Shown: positions 34,375 to 38,291 of the stretch, in pieces
How the letters are laid out: every line of letters begins with the position of its first letter
Numbering within the stretch: position 1 is the first letter of the stretch
Source of the DNA: Bacteroidota bacterium
Lineage (GTDB): Bacteria; Bacteroidota; Bacteroidia; Bacteroidales; UBA5342
Direction: 5' to 3'
Assembly: GCA_003249935.1 (NCBI GenBank)
Contig: QKHT01000105.1
Location: 1-38,291, forward strand
Length of the DNA stretch: 38,291 bases
Notes under the pieces: generated by a model
Databases searched by the model: none
What the model saw: only the letters and a program-made list of their open reading frames with translations
Told to the model about the DNA's origin: nothing
Program-made: the position numbers and the translations under genes

Positions 34375-35052
34375 CTATTTCAAGCGAAAGCTAATCGGAA
34401 TATTCATGATAACCCTTACCGGCATGGTGCCCATTTGCCCTGGTTTCCATCGTGGCATACTTTTTATTACCCGTACCGATTCGTCGTTAAATAAATCAGA
34501 TGAACTTTTTATTACTTTGACCTTGGTCACGTTACCTTTCTCGTCTACAACAAACTCTACGATCACTTTGCCCGAAATATCCAATGCCAACGCTTGTTCG
34601 GGATAACGCAAATTATCGGATAAATACTGATTCAATGCTTCGATGCCACCAGGAAATTCAGGCACATCTTCTATGCGGGAAAAGGGCACCTCGGTCGTTT
34701 CGAACCCCATTCCTATGTCTGTTGTTAATTCATCAAACTTTTGGTTCAACCCAATTTCGGCATTTTCTATTTCCGGTTCATCCTCCATTGGTGCTTCAAT
34801 ATTGGTGTTATTTTCCACCATAATAAAATCGAGTGCTTTTGGAATTGGTGGTAAAGGCTTCGCATTTGCATTACGGAACGTATTTGGGATATCAACCTCA
34901 ATTGAACCGGCTGCAAACGGTTGATCAATTTGAGGTAATTTATCGCCGTAACTTTGCCATTCAAAAGCAATAAATGTAAACCCTAACCCAAGTAAAAGGC
35001 CCAAAGACATCGAAATGGAAAGATTGTCGCGCATTGATTTTTTCGTTTTCAT
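34375..35052 (-). CDS. TonB family protein (energy transducer) 2
   Basis: This 225-residue paralogue of the TonB protein at 32888-33574 has an N-terminal helix (about 14-30, FTFIAFEW), an acidic middle and a TonB C-terminal domain (about 148-225; YPEQALALDISGKVIVEFVV, MPRWKPGQMG). It lacks the long poly-proline run and has only LPPIPKALDF. Two TonB copies so close together may serve different receptors or conditions. The 480 bp upstream is very AT-rich and shows no recognisable leftward promoter box. Confidence 0.88.
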   Translation of the reverse strand: MKTKKSMRDNLSISMSLGLLLGLGFTFIAFEWQSYGDKLPQIDQPFAAGSIEVDIPNTFRNANAKPLPPIPKALDFIMVENNTNIEAPMEDEPEIENAEIGLNQKFDELTTDIGMGFETTEVPFSRIEDVPEFPGGIEALNQYLSDNLRYPEQALALDISGKVIVEFVVDEKGNVTKVKVIKSSSDLFNDESVRVIKSMPRWKPGQMGTMPVRVIMNIPISFRLK

Positions 35053-35397
35053 GGCTGCTTATATTAAAAGGTGAATAATAATTATTAAACGCATACCTGT
35101 ACCACTTTAGTATAAAATTGTTTTAATATTTTCAACAATCGTCCATTTTAACAAAATACGCCAAACTTTCATTTTGCAATCATTATTTCATTTTTTCAAT
35201 CTATTTATCATATTATTTGACGTTTTATACTGACATTAATTTTACTTTTTGATTCATTTTACCCTATTTATTTGCCATTTACACACTTTTTTATGGGGTA
35301 TATCAGTTTTATTTCAATATTTTTTATTCTTTAACCCCCTTATTTATAGGGTCTTTTAATTTTTTTCACTCCAAACATAAAAAATATATTAGAAACA
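35053..35397. other. Long AT-rich intergenic region
   Basis: This stretch is rich in T runs and has no open frame of any length and no named motif. It must contain the promoter of tonB 2. A short ACCC / GGGT pairing near 35334-35352 is too weak to call a terminator. I see nothing else in it. Confidence 0.5.
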
Positions 35398-35430
35398 TTT
35401 GCACAATATTTCTTTTTGTCTGTATATTTG
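35398..35430 (+). promoter_or_regulatory. Promoter of the porin-glnK-amt cluster
   Basis: TTTG at 35398-35401, a 21-bp spacer and TATATTTG at 35423-35430: the best match in the window to the Bacteroidota promoter consensus. It lies 102 bp before the porin ATG. Confidence 0.68.
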
Positions 35431-35532
35431 CATTATCGAAATCATTTAGATAGCTCTTTCATTCTTTTGATTTCTTTTTGAAAGCGAATTGAATATAATA
35501 AGTAAATATGTCTAACTAAAAACAAAAACGTC

Positions 35533-36169
35533 ATGGTAACATTAAAAAAATCAGTAATTGCGTTTGCAATGTGTTTTGGATCTTTAGCGATGGTATCGGC
35601 ACAGTTCTCGACCAGTGCCGATGTAGTAAGTAATTATGTATGGCGCGGTTCGAAAGCCGGCGATTTCAGTATTCAGCCAACCATTAAGTACACTGCCGGT
35701 GATTTCACCATTGGTGCATGGGGCTCTTATGGTATTGCTACCAGCTCGCCCAGCCGATTTATTTGCATCGTATGCCATTGGCGATTTCGCATTGACCGTG
35801 ACGGACTATCACTACAACACGACCAAACTTTTTGGCGACATGGCCCATGCAGTTGAACTTGGTGGTTCATACACCTTAGGCAGTTTAGGTTTAAGTGCCA
35901 ACTACATTTTCAACGAAGCATCCGGTTCTATTGGTGGCGACACTTATGTTGAGGCAAGTTATGCCTTTTCATCGGCTAAACTATTTGTCGGTGCTGGTAA
36001 TGGTTGGTATACCAGCAAAATGGATAAAGACTTTTCAGTTTGCAACGTAGGCCTATCGACTTCTAAAGAATTAAAAATTACCGATAGCTTCTCAATTCCA
36101 TTTACAGGTTCAGTAATCATGAACCCCGACAAAGAACAACTCTTTTTTGTAGTGGGAATTAGCTTGTAA
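35533..36169 (+). pseudogene. TorF-like putative porin, frame broken at 35752
   Basis: The first 73 codons (to 35751) give a signal peptide ending VSAQ and a barrel start FSTSADVVSNYVWRGSKAGD resembling TorF-family (Gcw_chp) porins. The frame then breaks. Skipping the single A at 35752 gives ADLFASYAIGDFALTVTDYHY and 138 residues to the stop at 36169, ending in FFVVGISL, a barrel-like end. The intact protein would have 211 residues. The break is a one-base gain or two-base loss. Positions 35608-35751 are repeated exactly at the window's right end, so assembly error is a strong alternative to a real mutation. Position before glnK and amt suggests a role in ammonium or amine entry through the outer membrane. 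Confidence 0.7.
35608..35751 (+). repeat. 144-bp exact direct repeat, copy 1
   Basis: Identical at every base to 38148-38291. It covers codons 26-73 of the porin gene. Upstream of it the two gene copies clearly differ. The repeat ends at the base where the porin frame breaks. Confidence 0.97.
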
Positions 36170-36198
36170 TTGTAGTAGTAAACAATAAAATTATCAGA

Positions 36199-36543
36199 AT
36201 GAAAAAAATTGAAGCGATAATCAGAAAATCGGTGTTCGATGAAGTACTCGAAGCACTGCACGAAGTTGGAATCGACTTTTTAACCTACTACGATGTAACA
36301 GGGGTAGGCAACGAAAAAGCGGGCGCAATATACAGAGCGACTGTTTACGAAACCAGATTGATTGAAAGACGCGCCATTACGTTTGTGTGTCGCGATCAGT
36401 TTGTGGAAGCAGCCACTGATGCTATTGTAAAAGCAGCACAAACAGGAGAAATGGGTGATGGTAAAATCTTTATTTCTACCATCGACGAATCGGTAAGAAT
36501 TCGCACAGGAGAAAAAGGCCCCGAATCGTTATACATTAAATAA
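36199..36543 (+). CDS. glnK: PII nitrogen regulatory protein (GlnK-type)
   Basis: This 114-residue PII protein has the T-loop with Y45 and Y50 (AGAIYRATVYETR; Y50 corresponds to the uridylylated Y51 of E. coli), and the B-loop TGEMGDGKIF. It senses 2-oxoglutarate and ATP/ADP and usually plugs the adjacent ammonium channel when nitrogen is plentiful. The amt gene begins 19 bp downstream, the classic glnK-amt pairing. The T-loop sequence GNEKAGAIYRATVYETR differs from the enterobacterial one. It starts 29 bp after the porin-like gene and likely shares its transcript. Confidence 0.94.
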   Translation: MKKIEAIIRKSVFDEVLEALHEVGIDFLTYYDVTGVGNEKAGAIYRATVYETRLIERRAITFVCRDQFVEAATDAIVKAAQTGEMGDGKIFISTIDESVRIRTGEKGPESLYIK

Positions 36544-36562
36544 TAACTATAAAATATTTATT

Positions 36563-37780
36563 ATGGATTTAGCAGCATTAACATCGAGTTTAGATACGTT
36601 TTGGATACTTATCACGGGTGCATTAGTATTCTTTATGCAAGCAGGTTTTGCATTGGTTGAAGCGGGTTTTACCCGTTCCAAAAACACTACGAATATTCTT
36701 TTCAAGAACCTTATGGACTTTTGTATTGGCACATTAGGTTTCTGGTTAGTAGGTTACGGTATAATGTTCGGAACAGGTAGCGGATTTTTTGGAGCCTTCG
36801 AATTCTTTTCGGAAGTGAACCATGCACCCGCAGGTATTCCTAACATGGCATTCTTCTTCTTCCAATTGGTATTTGCCGCTACCGCAGCAACCATTGTATC
36901 GGGAGCCATGGCCGAAAGGACTAAATTTGTTTCGTACCTCGTGTACAGTGCAATCATTACATTAGTTATCTACCCTGTTTCGGGTCACTGGATTTGGGGT
37001 GGCGGTTGGTTATCGCAACTTTCAATACCATTCCATGATTTCGCAGGTTCAACAGTTGTACACTCTTTAGGCGGCTGGTTAGCATTAACTGGTGCACTCA
37101 TACTTGGTCCACGTATTGGGAAATACAAAAATGGTAAGATATACGCCATTCCCGGCCACAACCTGTTAATAGGTGCATTGGGTGTATTTATTTTATGGTT
37201 AGGATGGTTCGGATTTAACCCCGGTTCAACACTTAGCCTCTCGAACCCATCACTTGTAGCCAATATTTTTGTAACAACCAATGCAGCAGCGGCTGCGGGT
37301 GGTGTAGCTACTTTGATACTGACATGGTTGAAATATGGCAAACCAGGTTTGTCAATGAGTTTGAACGGTGTACTTGCCGGACTTGTAGCCATCACAGCAG
37401 GTTGTGATGCCGTAACACCCGGTGGAGCGATACTCATTGGTTTTATGGCTGGTATTTTGGTTGTTTTCTCGGTAGAGTTTTTTGACAAGGTAGCAAAAAT
37501 CGACGATCCGGTAGGTGCGATTTCGGTTCATGGTATTTGTGGCGCATTTGGCACATTGATGGTAGGAATGTTTGCAGTAGACGGCGGATTATTTTACGGC
37601 GGTGGTGCCGGCCTATTGGGCACTCAGGCTATCGGTGTATTGTCGGTAGCAGCATGGGGTATTGGCATTGGCTTAATTCTCTTCTACGCCATCAAAAACA
37701 TCATGGGCTTACGTGTTAGCAAGAAAGAAGAAGAAAACGGTCTTGATTACTATGAACACGGTGAAACAGCGTATAACTAA
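36563..37780 (+). CDS. amt: Ammonium transporter (Amt/MEP/Rh family)
   Basis: This 405-residue inner-membrane protein has the expected 11 hydrophobic segments. The channel residues are present: twin histidines H167 (STVVHSLGG) and H323 (ISVHGICG), and the conserved acidic D159 (HDFAGS). There is no cleavable signal peptide; the protein begins directly with the first helix region. It brings ammonium into the cell and is probably gated by the GlnK protein encoded just upstream. The C-terminal tail (RVSKKEEENGLDYYEHG) is the site where GlnK-type proteins normally contact Amt. A strong hairpin follows. Confidence 0.96.
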   Translation: MDLAALTSSLDTFWILITGALVFFMQAGFALVEAGFTRSKNTTNILFKNLMDFCIGTLGFWLVGYGIMFGTGSGFFGAFEFFSEVNHAPAGIPNMAFFFFQLVFAATAATIVSGAMAERTKFVSYLVYSAIITLVIYPVSGHWIWGGGWLSQLSIPFHDFAGSTVVHSLGGWLALTGALILGPRIGKYKNGKIYAIPGHNLLIGALGVFILWLGWFGFNPGSTLSLSNPSLVANIFVTTNAAAAAGGVATLILTWLKYGKPGLSMSLNGVLAGLVAITAGCDAVTPGGAILIGFMAGILVVFSVEFFDKVAKIDDPVGAISVHGICGAFGTLMVGMFAVDGGLFYGGGAGLLGTQAIGVLSVAAWGIGIGLILFYAIKNIMGLRVSKKEEENGLDYYEHGETAYN

Positions 37781-37801
37781 CTATTAATTAACTTAAAATA
37801 A

Positions 37802-37839
37802 AAAGATGGTAGTATTTAAATCAGAATACTACCATCTTT
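37802..37839 (+). terminator. Terminator after amt
   Basis: A perfect 15-bp stem (AAAGATGGTAGTATT / AATACTACCATCTTT) with an 8-nt loop, 22 bp after the amt stop. Confidence 0.9.
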
Positions 37840-38072
37840 AATAATCACAATAATTTAGAATATTCAGAACAACCCATTTTTTGTAAAAGACACTAATTCA
37901 AACTAAAATAGTTTTACGAGAACAAACATTTGTGGATCAACACAATAAAAAAAATTGTCGAGATACGATGTTAAAACTGAAGGTTATGCAATTAGGGTCC
38001 AACAGCAAAGAGTTGTTTCGATTTACAAACGATTCAAATTCAAAATTGGATAATAACTAAAACAATTGTATT
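37840..38072. other. Intergenic region before the second porin copy
   Basis: AT-rich, with no open frame and no exact TAnnTTTG box. Promoter of the downstream gene is expected here but I cannot place it. Confidence 0.4.
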
Positions 38073-38291
38073 ATGGTAACTTTTAAAAGAACAATTATTG
38101 CATTAGGAATGGCTCTCGGCACATTCGCATTGAGTTCGGCACAATTTTCGACCAGTGCCGATGTAGTAAGTAATTATGTATGGCGCGGTTCGAAAGCCGG
38201 CGATTTCAGTATTCAGCCAACCATTAAGTACACTGCCGGTGATTTCACCATTGGTGCATGGGGCTCTTATGGTATTGCTACCAGCTCGCCC
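38073..38291 (+). CDS. TorF-like putative porin, second copy, cut by the window end
   Basis: Exactly 73 codons are present. The signal peptide (MVTFKRTIIALGMALGTFALSSAQ) differs at about half its positions from that of the gene at 35533, but the following 49 residues are identical and their DNA is identical over 144 bp. This points to a paralogue with recent gene conversion, or to one sequence assembled twice. The gene is separated from amt by a terminator, so it is its own unit. The remaining ~138 residues lie outside the window. Confidence 0.75.
   Translation, partial: MVTFKRTIIALGMALGTFALSSAQFSTSADVVSNYVWRGSKAGDFSIQPTIKYTAGDFTIGAWGSYGIATSSP
38148..38291 (+). repeat. 144-bp exact direct repeat, copy 2, at the window end
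   Basis: Identical to 35608-35751. The copy runs to the last base of the window, so its true right-hand limit cannot be seen. The last base corresponds to 35751, the base before the frame break in copy 1. Confidence 0.97.

Noticed and set aside
35740-35760. Programmed ribosomal frameshift in the porin gene
   Set aside because: There is no slippery heptamer or downstream pseudoknot; the sequence AGCTCGCCCAGCC does not resemble a known site, and the exact repeat boundary explains the break better.
36985-37488. Antisense open frame of about 167 codons inside amt
   Set aside because: It overlaps a clearly conserved transporter gene and has a Pro/Ala/Asn-rich composition typical of a shadow frame.
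1-38291. tRNA, CRISPR array, transposon or prophage
   Set aside because: No cloverleaf, spaced identical repeats, transposase or phage structural gene was seen anywhere in the window.

Overview
This window looks like a chromosomal segment from a Bacteroidota bacterium that carries a type IX secretion system (T9SS). The main lines of evidence are a fused SecDF, a GldB-like lipoprotein, proteins ending in T9SS type A and type B sorting domains, a Porin_10-type outer-membrane protein, a TorF-like porin, and promoters of the form TTG-N19-24-TAnnTTTG in place of the usual -35/-10 boxes. Ribosome binding sites are weak throughout, so several starts rest on protein features alone. I see no tRNA, rRNA, CRISPR array, transposase or phage gene. 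The content is mostly housekeeping and envelope genes.

Layout. 1-5.2 kb: an incomplete secreted protein with a zinc-peptidase motif and a propeller-like region, an intracellular GH13 amylase and an aminotransferase. 5.3-10 kb: export and envelope genes, namely SecDF, a TatA/B protein, a LolD-like ATPase and a Rieske iron-sulfur lipoprotein that itself carries a Tat signal. 10-12.7 kb: a second aminotransferase, RpiB and a HAD phosphatase. 12.7-15.9 kb: a tight leftward run of ECF sigma factor, short membrane protein (probable anti-sigma), Spy/CpxP-like membrane-anchored protein and RlhA-like U32 protein. 16.2-24.1 kb: surface proteins, with two convergent T9SS cargo genes, a Porin_10 gene overlapping a solute-binding-protein gene, and gldB. 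24.3-29.6 kb: amino-acid and nucleotide metabolism, with glutamate dehydrogenase, a degenerate LytS-like fragment beside a small membrane protein, the tdh-kbl threonine-degradation pair, and upp. 29.7-35.1 kb: an acyltransferase, a Nudix hydrolase, HflX, and two TonB paralogues on either side of a small outer-membrane barrel gene. 35.4 kb to the end: a nitrogen cluster made of a TorF-like porin, PII protein and ammonium transporter, followed by the start of a second porin copy.

How the genes work together. The right-hand cluster probably handles ammonium uptake across both membranes under PII control, and glutamate dehydrogenase 11 kb away could assimilate the product. Tdh and Kbl convert threonine to glycine and acetyl-CoA. 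SecDF, TatA and LolD cover three envelope-export routes, and the Rieske protein appears to be a Tat substrate.

The most notable observation is at the right end. The last 144 bases of the window exactly repeat positions 35608-35751, and the porin gene at 35533 loses its frame at the base right after that repeat. The window therefore stops at the very base where the frame breaks in the other copy. This strongly suggests an assembly boundary, although gene conversion plus an indel is possible. No clear-cut new defence or mobile system is visible. The best biological leads are the sigma-factor/RlhA operon, the degenerate LytS-like pair, and the VIT-domain T9SS cargo.
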